From a bacterium (GTDB taxonomy: Bacteria > Verrucomicrobiota > Verrucomicrobiae > Opitutales > Opitutaceae): a DNA stretch of 8,848 nucleotides. The notes beneath the pieces were generated by a model. It had not been told where the DNA came from. It was given only the letters and a program-made list of their open reading frames with translations, and searched no databases. The stretch's first letter is position 1. Each line of letters opens with the position of its first letter. Both the position numbers and the translations under genes were made by a program. Positions 1 to 6,552 of the stretch are shown here, piece by piece. The stretch spans positions 1 to 8,848 of the forward strand of contig JAJXYI010000230.1 of assembly GCA_021780625.1 (NCBI GenBank), written 5' to 3'.

Positions 1-55
1 CCGCCCGACCCCGGTGCAGGCCGATTCGGCTGCCGTGACACGCCCTCCCCTCCGC

Positions 56-1543
56 ATGCAAACCGCAGATTCCTCCACCCCCGCCTCGACGAAGGCCGTC
101 AGCGACAAGGTTCCGATGTCGCAGAAGTTTGGCTACGGCCTGGGCTCCCTCATCGACATGTGGGGCCACTGGCTCTACCCGACGCTCTCGTTCCAGGTCT
201 TCAACATCTTCCTGGGCGTGGCACCGGGGCTCGTCAGCACGGCGCTGATGATCAACCGCTTTTTCGACGCGGGCTCCGATCCGTTCTTCGGATGGCTCTC
301 GGACAACACCCGCAGCCGTTTCGGCCGACGCCGCCCGTACATCCTGATCGGCGCGATCCTCGCGGGCATCGGCCTGCCGCTGCTCTACATGGTCACACCC
401 GGCTGGGGCGAGACGGTGATCCACGTCAATCTCGGCTTCTGGAAGGATACCCTGCACATCTCGTACTACTTCTGGTACATGATCGCCTCGTCGGCGATCT
501 ACATCCCGGTCATGAGTTGTTTCAACATGCCGTGGGTGAGTCTGGGCTCCGAGATGACGCCCGACTACCACGAGCGCACGAGCGTGATGTCGATCAAGAA
601 CGCGATCCAGAAGGTGCCGGAACTCGCGATGTTCTTCGCCCTGCAGTTCACAACGCTTTCAATCTTCGACGACGCCTCGGGCAAACCCAACATTCTCCGC
701 GGAGCCCAGGTTTACTGCGTCATCCTCGGCATCCTGATGATCTTCGCCGGCATCGGCGTGTTCAGCCTCGTGCGCGAGCGCTATTACCATCAGGTCGTGT
801 CCCGGAAACAGGAGCGGATCTCGATCAAGGAGACCCTCTACAAGACGGTCAAATGCAAGCCCTTCAGAAAGGTGCTTGTGATGGTTCTCGCCTACGGCAT
901 CGGCACCTCGATGGTGGCCGCGCTCGGTTACTACAATACGGTGTACTACGTGTGCAAAGGCGACATCGCGCTGGCGACCAAATGGAACACCGCGATGGGC
1001 ATCGCCGGCATGGTTTTCGGTTTCTCAGGTCTCCCGTTTTTCACCTTCCTCGCGCGGCGTTTCGGCAAACGCCACGCCATGATCACGGTCTTCGTGATGG
1101 CAATCGGCGCGTTCATCGGCGACTGGTGGTTCTACAACCCGAACCTCCCGATCCTGCAGATCCTCGCCTGCGGCTTCGTCGCCTTCACCGGCGCGGGCTT
1201 CTGGATGCTCTACGGATCGATCCTCGCCGACGTCATCGACTACGACGAACTCGACACCGGCAAGCGCCGCGAAGGCTCGTTCTCGTCCTGCCAGTCGTGG
1301 ATTTCCAAGGTCGGCATGGCGGCCGGTGCGGGCGCTTCGGGCTGGATCCTGCAGTTCACGGGCTTCGACTCAAAGCTCGCCGCCCAGGCCCCTCAGACGA
1401 TTCTGATGATCCGTGTGATGCTTTCCGCGATCCCGGTCATCGGCCTGCTTTTCGCCCTGTGGGCCATTATCCGCTTCCCGCTCACGCACGACAAGATGGA
1501 CGAGATCCGCCTCGAGCTCGAGGCCCGGCGCGGCACGGTCTGA
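56..1543 (+). CDS. GPH-family (MFS) sugar:cation symporter
   Basis: Inner-membrane secondary transporter expected to import a glycoside, pentose or hexuronide with Na+ or H+. The sequence is strongly hydrophobic with many membrane segments, about 12 being usual for the family. From the ATG at 56 it shows the GPH signature: Asp71 and Asp75 in DAGSDPFFGWLSD, then GRRRP at 90-94, and the second half-motif NMPWVSLGSEMTPDYHERT around 157-175. Length is 495 aa, normal for GPH proteins (roughly 450-500). The start is uncertain. A GTG lies in frame at 14, the frame is open to the window edge, and an ATG at 116 has AAGG five bases upstream; I chose 56 because the DKVP stretch before the first membrane segment looks family-like. 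The gene converges on the DCC gene downstream. The substrate cannot be read from the sequence. Family confident, start not. Confidence 0.9.
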   Translation: MQTADSSTPASTKAVSDKVPMSQKFGYGLGSLIDMWGHWLYPTLSFQVFNIFLGVAPGLVSTALMINRFFDAGSDPFFGWLSDNTRSRFGRRRPYILIGAILAGIGLPLLYMVTPGWGETVIHVNLGFWKDTLHISYYFWYMIASSAIYIPVMSCFNMPWVSLGSEMTPDYHERTSVMSIKNAIQKVPELAMFFALQFTTLSIFDDASGKPNILRGAQVYCVILGILMIFAGIGVFSLVRERYYHQVVSRKQERISIKETLYKTVKCKPFRKVLVMVLAYGIGTSMVAALGYYNTVYYVCKGDIALATKWNTAMGIAGMVFGFSGLPFFTFLARRFGKRHAMITVFVMAIGAFIGDWWFYNPNLPILQILACGFVAFTGAGFWMLYGSILADVIDYDELDTGKRREGSFSSCQSWISKVGMAAGAGASGWILQFTGFDSKLAAQAPQTILMIRVMLSAIPVIGLLFALWAIIRFPLTHDKMDEIRLELEARRGTV

Positions 1544-1567
1544 CGCCGCTGTGCGCCTTGTGAACGT

Positions 1568-1975
1568 CTAGCGAGTCGCCGCATCCCTGCGGCGACGGCG
1601 GCGGGCGGCGATCTGTCGGTAAACAGCGTCGGCGATCCACGGGGGCACCAGCATGCCCAGCCAGGCCAGCAGCCGCCAGCCGCCCCCGAGCCACGCGAGC
1701 GTGCCCAGCACCGCCGCGCTCTCCTTCAGGCACCCGATCGCGTCCACGAACACGAGGCTTCCCGGCCCCTCCGGATCCACTCCGGCTGCCTCGCTGGCGC
1801 ACCGTCCTTGGTCCGAGTCGAGAGGCAGGAACTTCAACCGCCCGGCCCGATCGCGGCGACCGAGAAACTCCACGCAGGCCCGGCAAAACGGGCACTCCGC
1901 ATCATAAAACACAGCGCCCGCCGGGAGCTTTGCGCTTTGCCCAGCCCTGTATTCATCGGGTTCGACCGTGGCCAT
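1568..1975 (-). CDS. DCC-family (DUF393) thiol-disulfide oxidoreductase-like protein
   Basis: Small protein of the DCC/DUF393 family, named for its conserved Asp-Cys-Cys and predicted to be thioredoxin-like; no precise substrate is established. From the ATG at 1975 it is 135 aa. The defining motif VFYDAECPFCRACVEFL holds Tyr24, Asp25 and the redox pair Cys28-Pro-Phe-Cys31. Further family features are a middle strand SLVFVDA around 73-79, a serine/alanine helix ESAAVLGTL (85-93), and a C-terminal helix AVYRQIAARRRRRR (117-130), where the family usually ends in YR-x-IARNR. The frame is open to an ATG at 2035, but the extra 20 residues have no family match and cross a 16-bp palindrome, so 1975 is preferred. 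Neither start has a clear Shine-Dalgarno site. It is transcribed towards the symporter and away from the kinase operon. The arginine-rich tail coincides with a DNA hairpin at 1575-1596. Confidence 0.88.
   Translation of the reverse strand: MATVEPDEYRAGQSAKLPAGAVFYDAECPFCRACVEFLGRRDRAGRLKFLPLDSDQGRCASEAAGVDPEGPGSLVFVDAIGCLKESAAVLGTLAWLGGGWRLLAWLGMLVPPWIADAVYRQIAARRRRRRDAATR
1575..1596. other. Perfect 9-bp stem-loop at a convergent gene end
   Basis: GTCGCCGCA (1575-1583), loop TCCC, TGCGGCGAC (1588-1596): a perfect 9-bp stem with a 4-base loop. It begins 32 bases past the symporter stop and overlaps the last codons of the DCC gene. Its place between converging genes fits a hairpin protecting or ending the symporter mRNA. 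No T-run follows on either strand, so a classical intrinsic terminator is not supported. Confidence 0.35.
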
Positions 1976-1992
1976 GGCACCACACCATCGCA

Positions 1993-2008
1993 GGTTCACC
2001 GGTGAACC
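1993..2008. promoter_or_regulatory. Perfect 16-bp palindrome, candidate operator
   Basis: GGTTCACC followed directly by its reverse complement GGTGAACC, with no loop, so it suits a dimeric DNA-binding protein better than an RNA hairpin. It lies 17 bases before the ATG of the DCC gene and 174 bases before the 80-aa ORF, in the divergent control region. No regulator gene is present in the window, so which protein binds it is unknown. Confidence 0.45.
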
Positions 2009-2102
2009 ACAAGCAACCGACACAAATACCCACATCGAAACAAGGTGCGCAATTGCAGGTGAATTTCTTTAGACGCCGAACAGGGATGCCATTGGGAAGA
2101 TT

Positions 2103-2110
2103 TCCCGGGA
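2103..2110. promoter_or_regulatory. Upstream TCCCGGGA palindrome (possible second operator half)
   Basis: An 8-bp palindrome identical to the core of the 12-bp palindrome at 2133-2144. The centres are 32 bp apart, about three helical turns, which would place two bound dimers on the same DNA face. On its own an 8-mer is weak evidence; the repetition and spacing make it worth noting. Confidence 0.3.
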
Positions 2111-2123
2111 CGATCCCTGCAGC

Positions 2124-2152
2124 TTGCCTGTTCCTCCCGGGAGGCCGATACA
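2124..2152 (+). promoter_or_regulatory. Candidate sigma-70-like promoter with operator in the spacer
   Basis: TTGCCT (2124-2129; four of six against TTGACA) is followed by a 17-base spacer and GATACA (2147-2152; three of six against TATAAT). The expected start point is near 2159, about 24 bases before the ATG at 2183. The spacer contains the 12-bp palindrome CCTCCCGGGAGG (2133-2144), a classic repressor position. Verrucomicrobial promoter consensus is poorly known, so this is a fit by eye. Confidence 0.3.
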
Positions 2153-2182
2153 ACAGGGCCGGTCACAAGACTCCCAATTCCC

Positions 2183-2425
2183 ATGCAAGCACTCCGTTAT
2201 TCCCGCAGGACCAGTCTCGAGACCCGGATCGAAGCCGCAGCCGAGCGTCTGCTGGCGAAGCCGACCATGGTTTCTGCTGAGATCGACCTGACCCCGTCGC
2301 TGCGACTCATCCGGGCATCCGATGCGCCGGACGAAGCTCAGGATGGCACCTCGACCACCTATCTGCCGTACATTTACCGCAGCGAGTGGTTCTACGTGGT
2401 GAACACCGCCGAGCTGTCGGCCTGA
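2183..2425 (+). CDS. Small hypothetical protein, first gene of the kinase operon
   Basis: An 80-residue ORF that I do not recognise. It begins with a basic, arginine-rich helix-prone stretch (RRTSLETRIEAAAERLLAKP, about 8-27), continues through an acidic middle (DAPDEAQDG, about 47-55) and ends in an aromatic segment TYLPYIYRSEWFYVV (about 59-73). No signal peptide, membrane segment or metal-binding motif is visible. Third codon positions are about three-quarters G or C, matching real genes here. No Shine-Dalgarno site precedes the ATG. Its TGA is immediately followed by the GTG of the kinase ORF in the same reading phase. The position suggests co-expression with the kinase and perhaps a role in the same signalling, which is inference from context only. 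Confidence 0.55.
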   Translation: MQALRYSRRTSLETRIEAAAERLLAKPTMVSAEIDLTPSLRLIRASDAPDEAQDGTSTTYLPYIYRSEWFYVVNTAELSA

Positions 2426-5400
2426 GTGCGCGTCGTTGATGCGCCAGCTTGCCCCGGCGGGCCAAGTCGCTTCAATGGCGCCGTGGAGCCTACCCCTGTT
2501 CCCCACGGGCCCGCTGGCGCCCGCTCTGAAGCTCTGTCGGCCTTCTGGAGCGCATGGCTCGTGGTCGCAGCGCTCCTGTTTCTCGCGTCGGCCCTTCGTG
2601 GACAGGCCCAAGGTTTCCTGAAGTCCGCCCCAGCAGGCACGGTCGAAACGGGTAGTCCCTCGTTCATCGTGTACGGTCCGGAGGCGATCGGCGCCGACTC
2701 CGCGCCGACAGACCTTCATCTTCTGCCCGACGGACGCGTGCTGGTCGCGGCGCAGCGCGAGATCATCTACGGCGACGGGGTGCGCTGGGAGACGGTGCGC
2801 CAGGCGCCGGGCGATCCGCGCTTCATCATTCAGAGCGTGGCGGTGGCCGCGGACGGCAGGCTTTACGCAGGCGTGCCCGACGGGTTTGCCCGGATCGATT
2901 TCGAACCCGAAGGGAAATGGAAATTCACGAACGTCGCCCCGATGCCGCCCTCCCACGGCCAGCAGTGGCCGGAGTTCCAGGTCATGGAAGACGTCGATTC
3001 GCACTGGTATTGGCACAGCAACAGCGGCGCCGTGGTGGCCTGGCATCCGGGCGAGATGCCCAAGGTGCTTGGCAGCGTGAACACCATCGGTCGCGTGTTC
3101 GCGGCGGCAGGCAACGTGTATGTGGGCGACTACGCCGACGGCGCACTCTACCAAGTTCACAAGGACAAAATCGGCGTGGTGGTGCCACCCGACCGGACGG
3201 ACCTGAACGCCGCGATGGTCTGCTCGGTCCCCTTTGCCGGTCACGAGACGCTGGTCGGGACGGTTGGCGACGGAATCCGGATCTTCGACGGCAAAACCAC
3301 GCGCCCGTTCGTGAGTTCGGGCATCCTCGCGGGAGGACGCCGCATCAACGATCTCTGCGCCACCTACGGCGGCTTCTACGCCGCCGCGGTCGACACGCTG
3401 GGCATCGTGTTCTTCGATCGGACCGGGCGGATCGTGCAGGTGCTCGACCGCTCGCTGGATCACCGCCTCGGGCGGGCCCTGCGCATGGTCTATGCGGACA
3501 ACGGCGTCCTGTGGGTGCTGCTCAACGACGGCATCGCCCGGGTCGAATTTCCCTCCCGCATCTCGCATTTCGAGAGCCTGATCCCGACCAATCTCAGCTA
3601 CGTCGAACCCCACCGCTTCAACGGAAAGCTCTGGCTGCTCGCGGGCGGGCGGGTGCTCCGGGGTGTTTACAGTCCGCGTCAACGCCTGGAGGGGTTCGTG
3701 GATGATTCGCCGCCGGAGCCGCTCATCTTCGCGTTGAAGACCTGCGACGGCAGCCTGATCGCCTCGACCAGCACGGGCTTCTACCGCCGCACGCCGTCGG
3801 GCTGGGTCCGCATCGCGGGCGGGATCATCGACGGCCGGATTGCCGCGCGGATGCCGGATGGTAAGCGCTGGATCTACATCGCCCGGGGCGAGGTCGGTTG
3901 GATGGACCTCAACGCCTCGCCGGTCGTGGTCCACCGCGTGCCCGTTCGCGGGCAGGGCGACGCCTACGGTGCCGTCCAGGACCGGGATGGCGTGATCTGG
4001 TATGAGCTGGGCACAGGCAGCATCGGACGGCTCGATCCAACCCATGAGCCCCTGGCGCCGCGGATTCTCGGAAGCGATTCGGGCATCCCCGACAGCTGGG
4101 CCTCGCTCTACCTGATCGACGGGAAAATCGAACTCAACTGCGCGAACCGGGTGCTCGGCTACGATGCGGCGACGGGCCGGTTCACGGACGACAAGGCGCT
4201 GCTCAACCGCTACCCCTTCCTGGTCTCGAGCGCGGGCCGTCCGGCCGAGGATTCCCTCGGGAGGCTCTGGATGGCGGGACCCGACCGGGTGCGCATCATC
4301 GACGTGCGCAAGGGCTCGCGCCGCCCGGTGGAATACCTGCCCCCCGAGTTCCGCCCGACCAATTTTTTCTGCGAGGACAACGGCGTGGTGTGGATGCACG
4401 ACACCCGCCGGTTCGCGCGTTACGACCCGGCGATGCCCCAGCCGCCCGCAAGCCCCGTTCACGTGGTCATCACCCACGTGAACCTGCCCGACAGCAACCG
4501 CACGCTGATGTCGCCTGGCAGGCAGCTTCCCACGCTCGCCTACAGCGACAACTCCCTCTCCATCCATTTCCTCGCCCCAGGCAATCCCCAGGGCCAGCAG
4601 GTGAACTTCGAGTTCATGCTCGAAGGACAGGGCGGCGACTGGGTGCCCAACGGCACCGCCGGTTCGGTCTCGTTCACGCGGTTGCGCGAGGGTCACTACG
4701 TCTTCCGAGTGCGGCCGAGGGTCGGCAACCTGGCCGGGGCGGAGTCGCGCCTGGAGTTCACGATCCAGCCGCCCTGGTACCGCGCTCCGGCCGCCTACGC
4801 GACCTACATCATCACGGGCCTGTTCCTCCTCGCCCTGGCCATCTTCGTGCCCGCCTACGCCGAGCGCCGCCACAAGGCCCGGCTCGAGCGGCTCGTGCAC
4901 GAGCGCACCCGCGAGCTCAACGAGACCAACCAGCTGCTCGGGCGCCAGATGATCGAGACGCTCGGAAAGACCGCGGAACTGCGCGCCAGCGAGGAGCGCT
5001 TCCGCCGCCTCAGCGGCGAGCTCGAGCGGCGCGTGGATGAACGCACCACCGAGCTCATGCAGCGCGTGTCCGAGGTCGAGCGCCTCGCGGCAGACCTGGA
5101 CCGCTCCGCAGCCCGCCTCCAGGAGGCCAACGCCAACCTGCTCGTCGCCAACCAGGAGCTCGAGTCGTTCTCGTATTCGGTTTCCCACGACCTTCGCGCG
5201 CCGCTGCGCAACATCACCGGCTTCATCGAGCTGCTCCAGCGCCGGCTGCGCGGCAAGTCCGACAAGGACACGGACCGCTACCTCGACATCGTCACCGCCG
5301 AGGCCAAGCGCATGAGCGCCCTGATCGACGACCTCCTGACCTTCTCCCGCGTGGGCCGGGCGGAGATGAGCCTGCAGCCGGTCGACCTGCTCGAACTTGT

Positions 5401-5842
5401 CGAGGAGTCGCGCCGCGAGCTGGCCCACGAGATCCAGGGACGCAGCATCGAGTGGCGCCTGAGCCCGCTGCCGCCCGTCCTGGGCGATCGCACGCTGCTG
5501 CGCCAGGTGATCGCGAACCTGCTGTCCAACGCGTTGAAATTCACGCGCCGCCGCGAGGTCGCCGTCATCGAGATCGGCGCGGAGCCGGCCCCGGATTCGG
5601 CCGACCTGGTGACCTTCTACGTGCGCGACAACGGCGCCGGCTTCAACCCCCAGTACGCCGACAAGCTCTTCCGAGTCTTCCAGCGCCTTCACAACATCCG
5701 CGACTTCGAGGGCACGGGCGTGGGTCTGGCCAACGTGAAGCGAATCGTCACCCGGCACGGAGGCTCGGTCTGGGCCGAGGGAAAGGTCGACAACGGCGCG
5801 ACTTTCTATTTTACCCTGAAACCCTCGCGTTCCGCCCCCTGA
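2426..5842 (+). CDS. Periplasmic beta-propeller sensor histidine kinase (reg_prop / Y_Y_Y)
   Basis: Membrane sensor kinase of 1138 aa that autophosphorylates on histidine in response to a periplasmic signal. In order: a hydrophobic signal segment (about 41-56) with possible cleavage after GQA at 61; about 600 residues of repeated propeller blades (about 75-675), with typical blade cores such as NGVLWVLLNDGIARVEF and DGVIWYELGTGSIGRLD; a Y_Y_Y domain (about 705-781) ending in the typical TIQPPWYR; one membrane segment (791-810); a charged coiled coil (811-912); HisKA with His921 in SVSHDLRAPLR; and HATPase_c with the N box (Asn1031, Asn1035), DNGAGF (1068-1073), an F-box (1081-1089) and GTGVGL (1096-1101). 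The size suits the two-propeller sensors of Bacteroides glycan-sensing hybrids, but receiver and AraC domains are absent. The start is doubtful: GTG 2426 leaves a 40-residue leader with weaker coding bias, and GTG 2483 is the alternative. The receiver gene follows after 8 bp. Ligand unknown. Confidence 0.93.
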   Translation: MRVVDAPACPGGPSRFNGAVEPTPVPHGPAGARSEALSAFWSAWLVVAALLFLASALRGQAQGFLKSAPAGTVETGSPSFIVYGPEAIGADSAPTDLHLLPDGRVLVAAQREIIYGDGVRWETVRQAPGDPRFIIQSVAVAADGRLYAGVPDGFARIDFEPEGKWKFTNVAPMPPSHGQQWPEFQVMEDVDSHWYWHSNSGAVVAWHPGEMPKVLGSVNTIGRVFAAAGNVYVGDYADGALYQVHKDKIGVVVPPDRTDLNAAMVCSVPFAGHETLVGTVGDGIRIFDGKTTRPFVSSGILAGGRRINDLCATYGGFYAAAVDTLGIVFFDRTGRIVQVLDRSLDHRLGRALRMVYADNGVLWVLLNDGIARVEFPSRISHFESLIPTNLSYVEPHRFNGKLWLLAGGRVLRGVYSPRQRLEGFVDDSPPEPLIFALKTCDGSLIASTSTGFYRRTPSGWVRIAGGIIDGRIAARMPDGKRWIYIARGEVGWMDLNASPVVVHRVPVRGQGDAYGAVQDRDGVIWYELGTGSIGRLDPTHEPLAPRILGSDSGIPDSWASLYLIDGKIELNCANRVLGYDAATGRFTDDKALLNRYPFLVSSAGRPAEDSLGRLWMAGPDRVRIIDVRKGSRRPVEYLPPEFRPTNFFCEDNGVVWMHDTRRFARYDPAMPQPPASPVHVVITHVNLPDSNRTLMSPGRQLPTLAYSDNSLSIHFLAPGNPQGQQVNFEFMLEGQGGDWVPNGTAGSVSFTRLREGHYVFRVRPRVGNLAGAESRLEFTIQPPWYRAPAAYATYIITGLFLLALAIFVPAYAERRHKARLERLVHERTRELNETNQLLGRQMIETLGKTAELRASEERFRRLSGELERRVDERTTELMQRVSEVERLAADLDRSAARLQEANANLLVANQELESFSYSVSHDLRAPLRNITGFIELLQRRLRGKSDKDTDRYLDIVTAEAKRMSALIDDLLTFSRVGRAEMSLQPVDLLELVEESRRELAHEIQGRSIEWRLSPLPPVLGDRTLLRQVIANLLSNALKFTRRREVAVIEIGAEPAPDSADLVTFYVRDNGAGFNPQYADKLFRVFQRLHNIRDFEGTGVGLANVKRIVTRHGGSVWAEGKVDNGATFYFTLKPSRSAP
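4457..4483. repeat. Perfect 10-bp inverted repeat inside the kinase gene
   Basis: GTTCACGTGG (4457-4466), a 7-base loop TCATCAC, then CCACGTGAAC (4474-4483). It encodes VHVVITHVN at the link between the propeller and Y_Y_Y regions, and the symmetry may simply follow from that amino acid pattern. It could form an mRNA hairpin in mid-gene. No function is implied. Confidence 0.4.
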
Positions 5843-5850
5843 CCCGACCC

Positions 5851-6279
5851 ATGCAGCCCTGTATCCTCCTCGTCGACGACGACCCCATCGGAGCCGAGCT
5901 CACGATGGCGGCCCTGGCCGAGTTGAATCTCGGCCTGCCTGTCCAGCTCGCGGTCGACGGAGAGGAGGCGCTCGACCTGCTGATGCGCCGCAAGCCCATG
6001 GATCCCGGCGCCGCGTGCCCGCCCTACCTGGTGCTGCTCGACCTGAAGATGCCGAAGGTGGACGGCCACGAGGTGCTCCGCCAGATCCGCGAGTCCGACC
6101 AGCTCCGCGCCCTGCGGGTGATCGTGCTCACCTCCTCCGACCAGAAATCGGACATGGAACGCAGCCGGGAACTGGGGACCGACGCCTACCTGCTGAAGCC
6201 GCCGAGCATCTTCGACCTGATCGACGAGTTCCGTAAGCTGGAGCCGCTGTTCCAGCCGCCGACCAAGTTCACGTGCTGA
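5851..6279 (+). CDS. Single-domain response regulator, Rcp1/CheY-like
   Basis: A stand-alone receiver domain of 142 aa, with no DNA-binding or enzymatic output. The acidic pocket is Asp9-Asp10-Asp11 in ILLVDDDP. The phosphoacceptor is Asp64 in VLLDLKMPKVDG, the switch residue Thr94 is in VIVLTSSDQ, and the conserved lysine is Lys116 in LLKPP. The motif order, the longer loop before the phosphoacceptor strand (about 47-59) and the TSSDQKSDMERSRELG segment resemble the Rcp1 group, which partners phytochrome-type kinases. It starts 8 bases after the kinase stop and is surely co-transcribed, so the kinase is its likely phosphodonor. The signal must pass to a protein elsewhere, by relay to a phosphotransfer domain or by direct contact. 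An intrinsic terminator follows two bases after the stop codon ends. Confidence 0.95.
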   Translation: MQPCILLVDDDPIGAELTMAALAELNLGLPVQLAVDGEEALDLLMRRKPMDPGAACPPYLVLLDLKMPKVDGHEVLRQIRESDQLRALRVIVLTSSDQKSDMERSRELGTDAYLLKPPSIFDLIDEFRKLEPLFQPPTKFTC

Positions 6280-6280
6280 G

Positions 6281-6305
6281 CCGCGCCGCGGGCGCGGGTT
6301 GTTTT
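6281..6305 (+). terminator. Intrinsic terminator of the kinase-regulator operon
   Basis: CCGCGCC (6281-6287), loop GCG, GGCGCGG (6291-6297) and then GTTGTTTT. The perfect all-GC 7-bp stem with a three-base loop and T-rich tail begins two bases after the regulator stop. It marks the end of the transcription unit that contains the kinase. Confidence 0.75.
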
Positions 6306-6387
6306 GGATGGCGACCGCGCCTCCGCGTCCCGTTATCCGCATCGAGCGCCGCCTGGCGTCCCGCCCGAATTCAATTCCACGATCCGA

Positions 6388-6532
6388 TTTTGAACCACAG
6401 AGACACAGAGGGCACAGAGCCGGAAATCACCCTCATGGACTGACCCAGTCCCATTTCGGAGGCGACTGGCCAGGGTGCAGGAATCACCCGCAATCGCCTT
6501 TCTCCGTGCCCTCCGCGCCTCGGTGGTTCAAA
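6388..6532. repeat. Imperfect inverted-repeat element, MITE/REP-like
   Basis: The left arm at 6388-6419 starts TTTGAACCACAGAGACACAG. The right arm at 6501-6532 is its reverse complement with 26 of 32 positions matching. The 81-base interior folds further: ATGGACT (6435-6441) pairs with AGTCCCAT (6447-6454, one bulge), CACCCT (6429-6434) can pair with AGGGTG (6472-6477), and AATCACCC occurs twice (6425-6432, 6482-6489). No ORF of its own is credible. Arms of the type AACCACAGAGACACAGAG are familiar to me, from memory, as dispersed sequences in many environmental bacteria. The element sits between the operon terminator and the aminotransferase start, so it forms part of that gene's upstream region. 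Confidence 0.65.
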
Positions 6533-6552
6533 TTCAACCGCTTTATTCTGAC

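Noticed and set aside
160..1563. 467-aa open frame overlapping the symporter in another phase
   Set aside because: It is rich in Arg, Pro, His and Gly without motifs, while the overlapping frame encodes a complete GPH transporter.
1976..2035. N-terminal extension of the DCC protein to the ATG at 2035
   Set aside because: The 20 extra residues have no family match and cross the 16-bp palindrome; no ribosome site favours that start.
2448..2466. CTTGCCCC/GGGCCAAG stem after the small ORF as an attenuator
   Set aside because: It is short with an internal mismatch, has no T-run, and the region may be coding.
2069..5758. Uninterrupted 1229-aa open frame on the minus strand
   Set aside because: It lies antisense to the kinase gene and across the small ORF. 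Its protein is low-complexity, rich in His, Val, Arg, Ala, Gly and Glu with no domain motifs. High GC3 on the sense strand removes antisense stops, so it is a shadow.
5806..6342. Minus-strand 178-aa ORF opposite the response regulator
   Set aside because: Composition is typical of an antisense GC-rich shadow, and it crosses the intrinsic terminator and the kinase stop.
6368..6537. AATTCAA direct repeats as target-site duplication of the inverted-repeat element
   Set aside because: The left copy is 13 bases away from its arm and the right copy overlaps its arm, so they do not flank the element as a duplication should.
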